Notes: generated by a model from the letters alone, not told the origin. A stretch of 64,000 nucleotides of DNA from Aneurinibacillus aneurinilyticus ATCC 12856 (GCF_000466385.1 NZ_KE952782.1:1-64000); one strand, 5' to 3'; counted from the stretch's first letter, positions 15,156-25,701 are shown. Made by a program: numbers and translations.

Positions 15156-18006
15156 GAGTATGACCTCCTGCCTTGACAGTCTTAGGTTCTGCAATAAGCA
15201 ATGCTTGTTTTACGATACGCTGTTGTTCTATCTTATGGACATCCGGCAGTCCCTCGGCCGGGCTGGAGCGGTAGGGGCGACCGATGTAGCGAACAGGCAC
15301 TTGGACTAATGCTTTAAGCCGTGGTTCCATGTACGACCAGGCCCCCATGTTTTTCGGCTCCTCTTGCACCCAGATGACTTCCCGTAGCTGTTTGCATTGT
15401 TCCAGCAGCTTTCTCAATTCTCTTTCCGGGAATGGATAAAGCTGCTCGACACGTGCGATATGAACTCTTTGATCAGTAAGCTGTAAGGACTCCCACTCTG
15501 TTTCCAGGTCGATGGCAACCTTTCCGGAGCACAGGATAAGACGCTCAGCGGTTTTGGGATGTTCTTCAAGGCCAGGCTGTTCCAATAATGGTCTAAAAGC
15601 ACCTTCACTGAATTCTTTTAAGCGCGAAGCAGCACGCGGATTGCGTAGCAAGCTCTTCGGCGTCATAAGGACCAACGGGCGGGCGTTCTCCGTTCCGAGC
15701 CTTGCCGCCTGGCAGCGCAAAAGATGGAAGTATTGGGCCGCGCTTGTCAGATTGGCGATCGTCCAGTTTTGTTCTGCTGAAAGTTGCAGGAAACGTTCAA
15801 GACGGGCACTGGAATGCTCCGGTCCCTGACCTTCATAGCCGTGCGGCAAAAGCAGCACCAGATTTGAGCTTTGCCCCCACTTGGCCCTGCCCGATGCGAT
15901 GAATGTATCGATAATAACCTGCGCTGCGTTGGCAAAATCACCGAACTGCGCTTCCCATAGCACCAAGGTTTTCTTTGCCAGCACATCGTATCCGTATTCG
16001 AAGCCGAGGACTCCTGCCTCTGACAGAGGACTGTTGTAAACGGCAAACGAGGCCCGCGCCCCTGAAAGATGCTGTAGCGGAATATATCCCTTCCCGGTCT
16101 TGTAATCATGTAAAACAAGATTGCGTTGAGCGAATGTTCCCCGCTCCGTATCCTGGCCGGTAACGCGAATCGGAGTACCGTCTGTTAGAATTGTGGCGAA
16201 AGCAAGCGTTTCGGCGAGTGCCCAGTCGATACTGCTCTCTAGAGCTTCTTCCCTGCGTTTCAGGATTTTCTCCAATTTGGGATAGACGGAGAACCCTTCC
16301 GGCCAGTGAAGAAGCTCTTTATTTATTTCAGTAAGCTTCGCTGCCGGTACGCGGGTCTCCACATACGCCTCATCCTTGTTTTCCTTCACAGGGAAAGGCG
16401 CTTCCGTCTCTTTCTCCAAATTCTTCATTTTTTCATATGCTTTTTTAAGTCGGTCCTGAACTAATTGCTTTATTTCTTTTTCGGCCTTCTCATCGAGAAT
16501 TCCACTCTGCCGCAACATATTCGCGTACAGTGCCGCAACTCTCGGATGTTCAGCAACTTTGGCGTATAAGAGAGGCTGAGTGGTAGTCGGATCGTCCATT
16601 TCGTTGTGTCCATAACGCCGATAACCGATTAAATCGATCAAAAAATCTTTTTTGAAGATTTTTCGGTATTCATAGGCCAGATGGATGGCCTGTAGGCAAG
16701 CCGTTGGATCGTCGGCATTAACGTGAACGATCGGAATTTCGTATCCTTTTGCCAGATCGCTTGCATAGCGAGTCGATCGTGAATCTTCGCTTCCTGTGGT
16801 GAAGCCGATCTGGTTGTTGGCAATTATGTGAATGGTGCCGCCTGTACGATATCCCCTTAACCGGCTTAAATTTAGTGTTTCCGCAACGACTCCTTCACCG
16901 GGAAAAGCTGCGTCACCATGAATGGAAATCGCATATGCTTTGGTGAAATCCAGTTTAGGCGGACCAGCTACTTGCCTGTCCTCCTGGGCCGCTCGCGTGT
17001 AGCCCTCTACAACAGGGTTAACGAATTCGAGATGGCTCGGGTTATGGGCCAGCGTTAACCGTAGGCGGGCCGAATCTTCTCCTGTCATCTCCCGATCAGC
17101 GCCCAGATGATATTTGACATCTCCTGTCCAGCCATAGTTCATGCCTGTGGAGCCTTCAGACGGAATCAAATCTTTGTTGGGCGAATGGTGAAACTCAGAA
17201 AAAATCTTCTCGTACGGCTTACCCAAAATATGGGCTAGGACGCTTAGACGTCCACGGTGTGCCATGCCAATCAGCACGTGTTTAATTCCGTCCCTTGCAC
17301 TTTGGCGAATCATTTCGTCAACCATGGGGACGAGCATTTCCAGGCCTTCGATGGAAAATCGCTTTTGTCCTACAAATGTACGGTGCAGAAATTGCTCGAA
17401 TTCCTCGACCTCTGTCAGCTTCCGAAGAACGGAGATTTGCTCTTCGTTGTCAAGTGTTCGTTTAATCGCTTCGGTTTCTACCATTCGATTGAGCCAATTC
17501 CGCTCCTCGAGATTGTTTACATGCATGAATTGGTAGGCCATCGAGCTTATGTACACTTCGCGAAGATGGGCAATTACATCCCAGCCCGTTTGAAGTCGGG
17601 CAGGTGCCTCAGGCCAGACGGCTTGTGCTGGGATGGCCTGCAAATCTTCTTCACTAAGACCATAAGCGGCAGGAGCAAGCGGTTGTACATTAGCCTCTTC
17701 GTTTGTAAATGAATTAATTTTTGCATATAGATGTCCGTTAATACGAATATCGTCCGCTAACTTGGCTGCGGCAACAACCTTTCTTAGCATTTCTGTAATA
17801 TTGACATCTTGCTGCACCGTTTCCGGGTAAGCTTCTGTGCCTTCGTATAGCGGCGGTGCTCCCCATTCATCGAACAGCTCCCGCATGTCTTGTGCGATAG
17901 TTTGCGGATCTTGGAGATACTGTGCATACAATTGGTGTACATAGCCCAGATTTGGACCATTGAACTTTTGCCATGGTGTGTTGCTTCCAGTTTGATTGTG
18001 AGCCAA
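15148..18006 (-). CDS. odhA: 2-oxoglutarate dehydrogenase E1 component
   Basis: A 952-aa thiamine-diphosphate-dependent E1 that decarboxylates 2-oxoglutarate and passes the succinyl group to OdhB. The family motifs are clear: the N-terminal E2-contact segment ([19 protein letters not shown]), [20 protein letters not shown], the ThDP/Mg region [19 protein letters not shown], and the transketolase-like C-terminal half ([33 protein letters not shown]). The start is TTG 18006, with GGAGGTG 7 bases upstream; the open frame to 18078 is not needed. The length fits Bacillus OdhA. Confidence 0.97.
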   Translation of the reverse strand: MAHNQTGSNTPWQKFNGPNLGYVHQLYAQYLQDPQTIAQDMRELFDEWGAPPLYEGTEAYPETVQQDVNITEMLRKVVAAAKLADDIRINGHLYAKINSFTNEEANVQPLAPAAYGLSEEDLQAIPAQAVWPEAPARLQTGWDVIAHLREVYISSMAYQFMHVNNLEERNWLNRMVETEAIKRTLDNEEQISVLRKLTEVEEFEQFLHRTFVGQKRFSIEGLEMLVPMVDEMIRQSARDGIKHVLIGMAHRGRLSVLAHILGKPYEKIFSEFHHSPNKDLIPSEGSTGMNYGWTGDVKYHLGADREMTGEDSARLRLTLAHNPSHLEFVNPVVEGYTRAAQEDRQVAGPPKLDFTKAYAISIHGDAAFPGEGVVAETLNLSRLRGYRTGGTIHIIANNQIGFTTGSEDSRSTRYASDLAKGYEIPIVHVNADDPTACLQAIHLAYEYRKIFKKDFLIDLIGYRRYGHNEMDDPTTTQPLLYAKVAEHPRVAALYANMLRQSGILDEKAEKEIKQLVQDRLKKAYEKMKNLEKETEAPFPVKENKDEAYVETRVPAAKLTEINKELLHWPEGFSVYPKLEKILKRREEALESSIDWALAETLAFATILTDGTPIRVTGQDTERGTFAQRNLVLHDYKTGKGYIPLQHLSGARASFAVYNSPLSEAGVLGFEYGYDVLAKKTLVLWEAQFGDFANAAQVIIDTFIASGRAKWGQSSNLVLLLPHGYEGQGPEHSSARLERFLQLSAEQNWTIANLTSAAQYFHLLRCQAARLGTENARPLVLMTPKSLLRNPRAASRLKEFSEGAFRPLLEQPGLEEHPKTAERLILCSGKVAIDLETEWESLQLTDQRVHIARVEQLYPFPERELRKLLEQCKQLREVIWVQEEPKNMGAWSYMEPRLKALVQVPVRYIGRPYRSSPAEGLPDVHKIEQQRIVKQALLIAEPKTVKAGGHTHE

Positions 18007-18237
18007 GTTGTAACACCTCCAGCATTGATAAAGAGTGAGAGAAGAAAGGGTCTCTATAATGACTTTTTCCTCAAGCATCCCTTATAAAAACATTTTCTAT
18101 ACATCTTTATGTGCCAATGGGGCGATTCGTCATGTTCATCTTCCTCTTTATGGCAAGGTATAATGTGTATAGAGCACGATGAAACGTTTAGCTTTACTAC
18201 ACGTATTCTTTTTTACACACTCAAGCGAAGGAAGAGG

Positions 18238-18330
18238 ATGACCTCTATAATTATTATGGCAGTTATTGTTGATTTGATTATTCTTTACGTTATCGTGTCA
18301 TATAACGGGCTAGTAAAGCTTCGGAACTGA
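18238..18330 (+). pseudogene. N-terminal relic of lemA
   Basis: The 30 codons encode a membrane helix followed by SYNGLVKLRN, which matches the start of LemA proteins (one N-terminal helix then YNGLVRLRN). The frame stops right there, whereas LemA continues for about 150 more residues. The rest is absent and the methyltransferase gene follows within 15-30 bases. It is best read as a truncated gene, though a 30-residue membrane peptide could still be made. Confidence 0.55.
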
Positions 18331-18362
18331 GTAAAGGAGAATATGTGAAAAGAGGGCATAAA

Positions 18363-19031
18363 ATGAATCAAAAATGTAAAATTTGCGGCTCGGATACGAG
18401 AGAATTCCTTGATAAGCAATTCAATGTTACGTATTATCATTGTGGAATATGCGAATTTATCTCCAAAGATGAAGCTACTATCGTATCTCCTGAAGATGAA
18501 AAGGCAGAATATGATCTGCATAACAACTCATATGATGACGAAGGGTACTTGAATATGTTCAGACGGTTTTATGACCGGAGCATTAAGGATTTTGCAAATG
18601 GGGGACATGCGGCTCTGGACTTCGGAAGCGGGCCCGAGCCGGTTTTTGCTAGATTGTTATCGGAAGAGTATGGCTATCATACGGATGTTTATGATCTGTA
18701 TTATTCCCCCATAAAAGTGTATGAAGGAAAGGAGTATGATTTGATTACTTCTACAGAAGTGGTAGAGCATCTGAAGGAGCCGATGGAGTATTTCAGACTG
18801 TTCAAGGACTTGCTTAAAGAAAATGGGCTCCTCGCTATTATGACGCTCTTCCATCCAAGAGATGACGAAAAATTCTGTGCCTGGTATTATCGGAGAGATA
18901 AGACACATATTTCGTTCTACACGCCGAAAACAATGGCGTATATTGCAAAAGAATTGCAGATGCAGGTAAGGTACATCGATGAAAAAAGATATTGCTCCTT
19001 CGGTTTTGACGAACTCAGGAAGTTTCGTTGA
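18363..19031 (+). CDS. Class I SAM-dependent methyltransferase with N-terminal zinc ribbon
   Basis: A protein of about 222 aa. It opens with two CxxC pairs (CKICGSDTREF, then HCGICEFI), a likely zinc ribbon. The Rossmann methyltransferase domain follows, with motif I ALDFGSGPEP and the acidic strand-2 end DVYDLYY. EVVEHLKEPMEYFRLFKDLL is the post-motif region of the Methyltransf_11/23 type. ATG 18363 (GAGGG 6 bases upstream) is preferred over GTG 18345 (AAGGAG 5 bases upstream), but both are plausible. The substrate is unknown. It immediately follows the lemA relic. Confidence 0.8.
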   Translation: MNQKCKICGSDTREFLDKQFNVTYYHCGICEFISKDEATIVSPEDEKAEYDLHNNSYDDEGYLNMFRRFYDRSIKDFANGGHAALDFGSGPEPVFARLLSEEYGYHTDVYDLYYSPIKVYEGKEYDLITSTEVVEHLKEPMEYFRLFKDLLKENGLLAIMTLFHPRDDEKFCAWYYRRDKTHISFYTPKTMAYIAKELQMQVRYIDEKRYCSFGFDELRKFR

Positions 19032-19096
19032 TCTTTTTTTAATACGATATCCATCTGAAAACCCGGAGTAATATTCGCACGATATTGACCATTCAT

Positions 19097-19306
19097 TTAT
19101 ACACCTGTTCTTCTTCGCTGGTTATTCGGTTTTTTTGTTTGCTGGCTTTTCATTTTTTGTGTTGTCTTTGCGGCGTGCGTTGCCGACTTTCTGCCTGATT
19201 GCTCCTGCTTTTTACTGGCAAGCTTTTGTTTTATTGCTTCCTGCAGGCTGATCTTTTTCTTTTCGGAAGGTATCGTATTTTTTTCATTGTTTTTAGAAGT
19301 GGACAT
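19097..19306 (-). CDS. Small lysine-rich hypothetical protein
   Basis: A 69-aa, very basic, Lys/Gln/Thr-rich protein. The only ordered-looking part is a short predicted helix (ISLQEAIKQKLASKKQE). There is no membrane segment. AGGAG lies 9 bases before ATG 19306; the frame to 19339 lacks one. The composition suggests an unstructured nucleic-acid-binding or spore-type small protein, but no family is recognised. Confidence 0.55.
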   Translation of the reverse strand: MSTSKNNEKNTIPSEKKKISLQEAIKQKLASKKQEQSGRKSATHAAKTTQKMKSQQTKKPNNQRRRTGV

Positions 19307-19419
19307 GTTTATAAATCTCCTTTGATGAACAAATTTCAAAATGACGCTAAATAAGGCTCTTTAATTATAAACGTTATTATAATATAGCCGTTGTTTAAAA
19401 AACATCTGTAATATAAATA

Positions 19420-19636
19420 CACGCCTGTTGATTATCCATAAGGTGGAAGAAAGAAGGTGCACGCGTCGGCGTGTTCCCTCGTCTTTCTCTACAAGGAAGA
19501 GACACAGCCGCTTTTTGGCGCCAAGGCCGGACCGGCAAAACATCTGGGCCTCTCGGTGCGGGAGACGAACCGACGCCCGTTTGGGGCACGGTGTGATGAC
19601 GTTACTTTGAATTATACTGGATAATCAACACCCTTG
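19420..19636. mobile_element. 217-bp MITE-like non-autonomous element
   Basis: The terminal inverted repeats are CACGCCTGTTGATTATCCA at the left and the complement of TGGATAATCAACACCCTTG at the right (16 of 19 positions match). They are flanked by an exact 9-bp direct repeat, ATATAAATA, at 19411-19419 and 19637-19645. There is no transposase; the interior is GC-rich with a GCGTCGG/CCGACGC stem. Further ends of the family lie at 13-31 and 8629-8652. CAC-type ends and a 9-bp duplication suggest mobilisation by an IS4-like transposase, which is inference. The interior shares a segment with 29115-29220. Confidence 0.8.
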
Positions 19637-19879
19637 ATATAAATATTATTAAGGACAGAAATAGGACAAAGAAGAGTAAGATTGTTATTTGTGTTTTAAA
19701 GCACTAAGTGGTATTCTTATCACGAAAGTAAAAAAGGTAAGAAGATTAAGTGGATGATTGTGTGGCTTTCTGCGGGAACATTTTGCAGTGAAAGACACAA
19801 TGCAGATAATTCAACTGCATTCCGAGCAATTTGGGAATGTAATCGCTCGATTATGTTTATACTTCATCTAGGGATAAGG

Positions 19880-19915
19880 GAGGGTATTCCGGAGAGGGGA
19901 ATGCGCTCTTTTTTT
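19880..19915 (+). terminator. Leader terminator (attenuator) before cshA
   Basis: GAGGGTATTCC and GGAATGCGCTC pair in 10 of 11 positions, followed by seven T, 51 bases before the cshA start. No gene lies upstream on this strand, so it most likely interrupts the cshA leader. An upstream GCATTCC (near 19820-19830) could compete for the GGAATGC arm. Apart from this and the MITE, 19340-19966 holds no convincing gene. Confidence 0.6.
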
Positions 19916-19966
19916 GCTTACTTTTCCATTTACTATCAACTTTTTATTGAAGGAGATTGAATAGCA

Positions 19967-21418
19967 TTGGCAACATTTTATGAATTTGAACTTCATCATA
20001 ACGTCGTTCGAGGCCTCACTCAGATGGGACTTGAGGAAGCGACGCCTATACAGGAGCAGACCATTCCGCTGGCATTGCAAGGAAGGGACGTAATCGGACA
20101 GGCACAGACAGGCACAGGGAAAACCGCCGCGTTCGGTATCCCGCTCGTTAACAGGCTCGATGCGGAGCAGGAGAGCATTCAGGGGGTTGTATTAACCCCG
20201 ACCCGGGAGCTAGCCGTACAAGTGTCGGAGGAACTGAATAAAATTGCCCGTTACAAAGGAATTCATGTTCTGCCAATTTACGGTGGACAGGATATGACCC
20301 GCCAAATTCGGGCGCTTAAGAAAAAACCCCATATTATCGTCGCGACACCAGGGCGTTTCATGGACCATATGAGAAGAAAAACGATCCGTCTACATGCTGT
20401 TGAGATGGTCGTGCTGGATGAAGCGGATGAGATGCTGAATATGGGCTTTATTGAAGATATCACGACGATTCTGCAGGAGATGCCGGAGGAGAGACAGACA
20501 CTATTGTTCTCTGCAACCATGTCCAAGCCTGTACAGGAAATCGCACAGAAGTTTATGGATAATCCGGATATCATCAAGGTAAAAGCCAAAGAGGTAACCG
20601 TCGCAAATATTACGCAGCAGTGCATAAAGGTAAAAGAAAGAGAGAAGTTCGATGTACTGTGTCGTTTGCTTGATATTGATGCGCCGGAGCTGGCTATCGT
20701 GTTCGGAAGAACGAAGCGAAGAGTGGATGAACTTTCAGAAGCGCTTCATAAGCGCGGTTATAAGGCAGAAGGCATTCATGGCGACCTGAATCAGGCAAAA
20801 CGAGACAGTGTATTGCGGAAATTTAAGGAAGGTAGAGTCGAGGTGTTGGTAGCTACCGATGTTGCTGCCAGAGGACTTGATATTAGCGGTGTAACTCATG
20901 TGTATAACTTTGACCTTCCGCAGGACCCGGAAAGCTATGTGCATCGGATAGGAAGAACGGGTCGTGCAGGCAAGACAGGGCTGGCGATTAGTTTTGCGAC
21001 GCCAGGCGAAATCGACCATTTGAGAACGATTGAAGCGTTGACTAAGAAAAAAATGGAATGGCGTGAAGCTCCAACGCTGGAGGAAGCTATTGAACAGCAG
21101 CAGCGTTTGACAGCAGAGAAACTGTTGGATGTAGCTGAAAAGGCAAATCTTCAGGCATATAGAGAAACGGCCGAGAAATTACTGGAAGAAGTCGATTCCG
21201 TTACGCTCGTCTCCGCTGTATTGAAGATGCTAACAAAACAAACAAACACGTCGCCGGTCAAATTAACCGAAGAAGCGCCGTTGCGGATGAAGAAGAAAAA
21301 GTTTGATGATAAAGGAAGATTTGGGAAACGGAATCATAAGGGTGGAAAAAGAACGTTCCAGCCTGCTAAACCCAATCGCGCCCCAAGCGGGAAAACCCGG
21401 AAAAAGAAAGTGAAATAA
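19967..21418 (+). CDS. cshA: DEAD-box RNA helicase CshA
   Basis: A 483-aa ATP-dependent RNA helicase of the CshA group (RNA degradosome, ribosome assembly, cold adaptation). The Q motif is at about 24-30, motif I AQTGTGKT at 46-53, DEAD at 151-154 and SAT at 182-184. The helicase C domain has ARGLDI and [10 protein letters not shown], and a strongly basic C-terminal tail serves RNA binding. TTG start, with AAGGAGA 9 bases upstream. The preceding leader carries its own terminator hairpin, which suggests attenuation or autoregulation. Confidence 0.93.
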   Translation: MATFYEFELHHNVVRGLTQMGLEEATPIQEQTIPLALQGRDVIGQAQTGTGKTAAFGIPLVNRLDAEQESIQGVVLTPTRELAVQVSEELNKIARYKGIHVLPIYGGQDMTRQIRALKKKPHIIVATPGRFMDHMRRKTIRLHAVEMVVLDEADEMLNMGFIEDITTILQEMPEERQTLLFSATMSKPVQEIAQKFMDNPDIIKVKAKEVTVANITQQCIKVKEREKFDVLCRLLDIDAPELAIVFGRTKRRVDELSEALHKRGYKAEGIHGDLNQAKRDSVLRKFKEGRVEVLVATDVAARGLDISGVTHVYNFDLPQDPESYVHRIGRTGRAGKTGLAISFATPGEIDHLRTIEALTKKKMEWREAPTLEEAIEQQQRLTAEKLLDVAEKANLQAYRETAEKLLEEVDSVTLVSAVLKMLTKQTNTSPVKLTEEAPLRMKKKKFDDKGRFGKRNHKGGKRTFQPAKPNRAPSGKTRKKKVK

Positions 21419-21424
21419 GATATG

Positions 21425-21459
21425 AAGGCAGGGCAGGAGAGAATCCGCACTGCCTTTTT
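21425..21459 (+). terminator. Terminator after cshA
   Basis: AAGGCAG and CTGCCTT arms around an 18-base loop, ending in five T. Confidence 0.75.
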
Positions 21460-21540
21460 CTTATGTCTAATTCTTGAGCGGTAATTTGGTAAAATAAAAA
21501 ATATAGATAATTTTGCTCGCTAATGCGGCAGGAGGAAATG

Positions 21541-21972
21541 ATGAAAAAAATAGATGTAGTAGGAGCCGTCATTGTAAACGAGAAGGGCGACATTTTATGT
21601 GCATTGCGTTCACAGCGGATGTCGATGCCTGGATTATGGGAATTTCCGGGCGGTAAAGTTGAACTTGAGGAGACTCCCGAAGCCGCTTTGCAGCGTGAAA
21701 TAAAAGAAGAACTTAGTATAAAAATAGAAGTCGGTGACCTTATTGCAGACGTTACGCATGAATATCCCGCGCTGATCGTACGATTGCTGACATATTATGC
21801 TGTTCTGGCAGACAAAGATGCTGTCCCCTGCGCTACAGAACACGAAAAGATAATATGGGTAGAGCACGAAAAGCTGAAAGAATTGCATTGGGCGCCTGCG
21901 GATGTTCCGACTGTAGAGAAGCTTGTAGAATGTCATAACGGAGTGATGCAGCATGACAAATCTGCCAATTGA
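21541..21972 (+). CDS. mutT: MutT-type Nudix hydrolase (8-oxo-dGTP diphosphatase-like)
   Basis: A 143-aa Nudix protein. The Nudix box runs from GGKVELEETPEAALQREIKE through ELSI (about 37-60) and includes the REIKEEL metal-binding helix. The length and the DVVGAVIVNEKGDILCALRS start fit MutT/NudG-like pyrophosphatases that clean oxidised nucleotides. The exact substrate is not proven. ATG 21541 is chosen over 21538 for better spacing from GGAGG. Its last 20 bases overlap the start of hrpB in another frame, so the two are translationally coupled. Confidence 0.85.
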   Translation: MKKIDVVGAVIVNEKGDILCALRSQRMSMPGLWEFPGGKVELEETPEAALQREIKEELSIKIEVGDLIADVTHEYPALIVRLLTYYAVLADKDAVPCATEHEKIIWVEHEKLKELHWAPADVPTVEKLVECHNGVMQHDKSAN

Positions 21973-24469
21973 TTCGATTCTTCCAGCGTTGAAGAATGTG
22001 CTTCGCTCCCGGGAAAGTGCAGTGTTGGTAGCCGCGCCAGGTGCGGGGAAGACGACCCGGGTGCCACTCGCTCTTTTGGACGAACCATGGCTTCTAGGAC
22101 GCCGTATTCTTATGCTGGAACCGCGACGTCTGGCAGCCCGTTCTGCAGCCCGCTATATGGCGGCATTGCTTGGTGAACAGGTTGGCGAGACGATAGGATA
22201 TCGGGTTCGAATGGATACTAGAGTAGGTCCGAATACAAGGATTGAGGTGATTACTGAAGGGGTGCTTACTCGCCTTTTACAGGCTGATCCAGCATTGGAA
22301 GGTGTAGGAGCTGTCATTTTTGACGAATTCCATGAGCGAAGCCTGCATGCTGATCTGGGACTTGCGCTCTGCTTGCAGTCCCAATCCATTTTGCGGGAGG
22401 ATCTGAAAATTCTTGTTATGTCCGCAACGCTTGAAGCGGAGCCAGTTGCTGCCCTATTGAATGATGCGCCAGTGTTGAGTAGCGAAGGGCGGTCTTTTCC
22501 AGTGGAAACGCACTACATACCCCAGCGTATTTCGGGTCATATGGAATCGGCCGTTGTGCATATGGTTGCAGATGCACTGAAAAAAGAAGAAGGAGATATT
22601 CTTGTTTTTTTACCGGGTGCAGGCGAGATTCGTCGGGTAGAAGCTGGTCTTGCAGGGCTGAAGTTGGGACGGCATATCCATATTGCCCCACTATATGGCA
22701 GCCTTTCGAGAGAAGCGCAGGATAAGGCGATTGCACCGAGCGAGCCGAGAGAACGTAAGATCGTATTGGCGACATCGATTGCCGAGACAAGCCTGACTGT
22801 TGAGGGTGTACGGATTATTATCGATAGTGGTCTTATGCGTGTTCCGCGTTTTTCACCCCGGACCGGCATGACAAGACTTGAGACAGTCCGGGTATCGCGG
22901 GCTTCAGCGGAGCAGCGCCGCGGCAGGGCGGGACGCCAAGCTCCTGGAGTGTGCTATCGGCTCTGGACTGAACAGGATGATAGATACCTTAGTCCGAGCA
23001 GTACACCAGAAATTCTGGAAACCGATTTGATTCCGCTTGTACTCGAGCTGGCTGCATGGGGAGTATCTGATCCCGCAGAACTTCTCTGGCTTGATCTCCC
23101 TCCTGCGGGTGCATTCAATCAGGCACGTGAGATCCTTATTCAGCTAGGTGCGCTGGATGAGGCGGGGACGATTACTGCACACGGACGGCGTATGACAGAA
23201 CTTGGTTTGTCTCCACGGCTTGCTCACATGGTTCTCAAAGCGTTACCGCTACGGTTTGGTGGGTTGGCATGCGAACTGGCGGCACTTCTTAGTGAACGAG
23301 ATTTCTTTCGGAATGAAGTACATGCTCCAGAAGCGGACATTCGCCTTCGTATCGAGGTGCTTCGCAGCATGGGGAAATGCAGTGACGGAAGCGTTGCTTC
23401 ATTCCAGGGACATAAAATAGATACGGCTGTCTGCCAACGAGTTCTCTCTGAAGCGAATTACTGGAAAGAAGCGTTCGGTATAGCCACAAAACAAGAGAAA
23501 GACGACATAGATATGTGTGGGCTATTGCTTGCATTTGCATACCCTGATCGGATTGCCCAGCGGCGGGATAATGGCCGCTTTCTCCTGCGTCACGGCCGAG
23601 GCGCAGCGTTTGCTAGAGTGCAGCCGCTTTCTAGCGCGCCTTATTTAACAGCGGCAGAATTGGACGATCAGGGAGCGGAAAGCCGCATCTTTTTAGCTGC
23701 TCCGGTCGAGTTAACAGATTTGGAACAGTACTTTAGTGAGCAAATCGAAGAAGATAACCTCATTACATGGGAGCGACAGACGCAGAGCGTACGTGCACGA
23801 AAGCAGGTATGGCTGGGTGCTTTGCTCTTAAAGGAGATGCCTCTTACTGATCCGGACCCGGACGACATTCTGGCCGCCTTGCTGCATGGAATCGAGAAAG
23901 AAGGACTGGGGATTCTACCTTGGACAAAGTCTGCTCGTCAATTTCGGCAGCGTCTTACTTTTATGAACCGATTCAATGCGGATTGGCCAAACGTAACGGA
24001 TGAAGCGCTCATTGCAACACTTGAGGAGTGGCTCGCTCCCCATCTATACGGATTGAAGAGCTGGGATGACTTACAGAGGTTGGATATGAAGGAGATTCTT
24101 GAAGCGATGATTTCCTGGGAGCAGCGCCGAGAATTGGACATGCATGTCCCGACACATCTTGCTGTTCCTAGCGGTTCACGTATTACAATCGATTATAATA
24201 ATCCGGAGTCTCCTGTATTGGCTGTGAAGCTGCAGGAAATGTTCGGATTGAAGGAAACGCCGTGCATTGCCGGGGGAAAGGTTCCGCTTACGCTGCATTT
24301 GCTATCGCCGGCACAGCGGCCCGTACAAGTCACACAGGATTTGGCAAGTTTCTGGAAGAGCACCTATTTTGAGGTGAAAAAAGACCTCAAAGGGCGTTAT
24401 CCCAAGCATTATTGGCCGGACGATCCGCTATGTGCCGAGCCGACGAACCGTACACGTCCTCACAAATAG
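21953..24469 (+). CDS. hrpB: ATP-dependent helicase HrpB
   Basis: An 838-aa DEAH/RHA-type helicase. Motif I GAGKTT is at 30-35, motif II is DEFH at 124-127, with MSATLE, the RRGRAGR motif VI near 320, then the HA2 region and the HrpB C-terminal domain (YKGRYPKHYWPDDP-type ending KGRYPKHYWPDDPL). The length is normal for HrpB. Its physiological role is unknown in most bacteria. It overlaps mutT, from which it is probably translated by coupling. Confidence 0.93.
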   Translation: MTNLPIDSILPALKNVLRSRESAVLVAAPGAGKTTRVPLALLDEPWLLGRRILMLEPRRLAARSAARYMAALLGEQVGETIGYRVRMDTRVGPNTRIEVITEGVLTRLLQADPALEGVGAVIFDEFHERSLHADLGLALCLQSQSILREDLKILVMSATLEAEPVAALLNDAPVLSSEGRSFPVETHYIPQRISGHMESAVVHMVADALKKEEGDILVFLPGAGEIRRVEAGLAGLKLGRHIHIAPLYGSLSREAQDKAIAPSEPRERKIVLATSIAETSLTVEGVRIIIDSGLMRVPRFSPRTGMTRLETVRVSRASAEQRRGRAGRQAPGVCYRLWTEQDDRYLSPSSTPEILETDLIPLVLELAAWGVSDPAELLWLDLPPAGAFNQAREILIQLGALDEAGTITAHGRRMTELGLSPRLAHMVLKALPLRFGGLACELAALLSERDFFRNEVHAPEADIRLRIEVLRSMGKCSDGSVASFQGHKIDTAVCQRVLSEANYWKEAFGIATKQEKDDIDMCGLLLAFAYPDRIAQRRDNGRFLLRHGRGAAFARVQPLSSAPYLTAAELDDQGAESRIFLAAPVELTDLEQYFSEQIEEDNLITWERQTQSVRARKQVWLGALLLKEMPLTDPDPDDILAALLHGIEKEGLGILPWTKSARQFRQRLTFMNRFNADWPNVTDEALIATLEEWLAPHLYGLKSWDDLQRLDMKEILEAMISWEQRRELDMHVPTHLAVPSGSRITIDYNNPESPVLAVKLQEMFGLKETPCIAGGKVPLTLHLLSPAQRPVQVTQDLASFWKSTYFEVKKDLKGRYPKHYWPDDPLCAEPTNRTRPHK

Positions 24470-24473
24470 ACAG

Positions 24474-24505
24474 GCACCGGGAAGGAGACCTTACCCGGTG
24501 CTTTT
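24474..24505 (+). terminator. Terminator after hrpB
   Basis: Perfect arms GCACCGGG and CCCGGTGC, followed by TTTT. It lies in the short gap to the converging hydrolase gene. Confidence 0.8.
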
Positions 24506-24523
24506 CCATAATTTAAGAAAGGA

Positions 24524-25471
24524 TCATGCTGGGAAGTGGCGGAGTAACCATGCTGTGATTTTATCTTTTAGCTCTTGCTCCACAGGTTCTTTTGCCTGCC
24601 TTCTGTAATCTTTTAGAATAGTGTCCATGTGTGCTTCCGCCTTCGTTTTCCGTAGAATATGCGTCATGTCCTCAATGAGGTAGGATTCGCATGTTCCCTG
24701 TACGAGTTCGCAAATTTCCCTGGCATGCTCCGGGTGTACTTGCACATCTTTTGTTCCGGTGATAGCGATGATGGGGCAGGATACTTGCTTTAGGTATTCG
24801 CGGACATCATACTGCTCATGCTCCCGATGCCACTTAGCATTTATTTTTTTTCCTTTGTATGTGACGATGGCTTCCTCGGTTGATCGGATTTTTTGGAGTA
24901 GTTCATTATTTATCTTATCGATTTTGCCGGAAACATTCAGAAGACGGAGGAGCCAGCCACCGAACCCTTTTTTGCTTTCAATATCCCGTTTCATTTGTTC
25001 TCGTTGCCATGCGGTCGTATTGGCCAGCGGTTCAGCTGTGCCTGCAATTAGGATCATACCCTGTATAGCTATGCGTTTACCAACAGCCGGAGCGAGAATA
25101 GAGCCTTCGCTGTGCCCAAGAAGAATGACTTGTTCCTTGTCGATTTCCGGGTGTTTTTTTGCGAACGACACTGCCGCGGCTGCATCATCAATCAGGTCGA
25201 ATAGGCCGGTCTCATAAAAATCGCCTTCGCTCTGTCCGACTCCCCTTTTATCATAGCGAAGAGTAGCGAAACCATTCTCTACGAGTATATCGCTTAGCTC
25301 TTTAAATACGTTGATGTTTAGCTGCTTCGCATTGCCATCTTTGTCGATATCTCCGCTTCCGTGTATCATAATGACCACAGGATGTCTCTCTCTATCCTTA
25401 TAGGGCAAGGTTAATATTCCGGATAGCGGATAGGTTCCGGGGATGATGATTTCCTGCTTTTTAAAGCCCAT
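24524..25471 (-). CDS. Alpha/beta hydrolase
   Basis: A 315-aa serine hydrolase without a signal peptide. The oxyanion loop is IMIHGSGD, the nucleophile elbow is LLGHSEGSI (Ser in G-H-S-E-G), and the catalytic acid is probably the Asp in TGTKDVQVHPEHA, with His in EDMTHIL. The N-terminal strand pattern and YDKRGVGQSEGDF place it near the YtmA/BAAT-type peptidase or esterase-like hydrolases. The substrate is not predictable. ATG 25471 follows a clear AAAGGAGG. Single gene. Confidence 0.82.
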   Translation of the reverse strand: MGFKKQEIIIPGTYPLSGILTLPYKDRERHPVVIMIHGSGDIDKDGNAKQLNINVFKELSDILVENGFATLRYDKRGVGQSEGDFYETGLFDLIDDAAAAVSFAKKHPEIDKEQVILLGHSEGSILAPAVGKRIAIQGMILIAGTAEPLANTTAWQREQMKRDIESKKGFGGWLLRLLNVSGKIDKINNELLQKIRSTEEAIVTYKGKKINAKWHREHEQYDVREYLKQVSCPIIAITGTKDVQVHPEHAREICELVQGTCESYLIEDMTHILRKTKAEAHMDTILKDYRRQAKEPVEQELKDKITAWLLRHFPA

Positions 25472-25672
25472 GAGATGCCTCCTTTCGAAACACCGTTATC
25501 ATTATTAATAATAATAACGCGTGTATATGTAGCGTCAAGTAAAAATTATTAGCCAGTGAATCAAGGTACGTTTTTACGGTATGAAGCAAGAGGGTAAAAG
25601 GAAAGCGAGAATAATGTTTTTTGTAAAATAAAATGTGTAAAATAGAGGGATAAATGTCTGTAAAAAAGATAA

Positions 25673-25701
25673 TTGTAGGCGCTATTCTCTTTGTGTAAAA
25701 T
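25673..25701 (+). promoter_or_regulatory. Promoter of the alanine/glutamine symporter gene
   Basis: TTGTAG (25673-25678) and TAAAAT (25696-25701) with a 17-base spacer. A TGTAAAATAAAAT repeat occurs at 25622-25634 and again over the -10 region (25694-25706), and may be an operator pair. Confidence 0.45.

Noticed and set aside
19428-19610. Arg-rich ORFs inside the MITE-like element
   Set aside because: They are incidental open frames in GC-rich, structured DNA without start signals.
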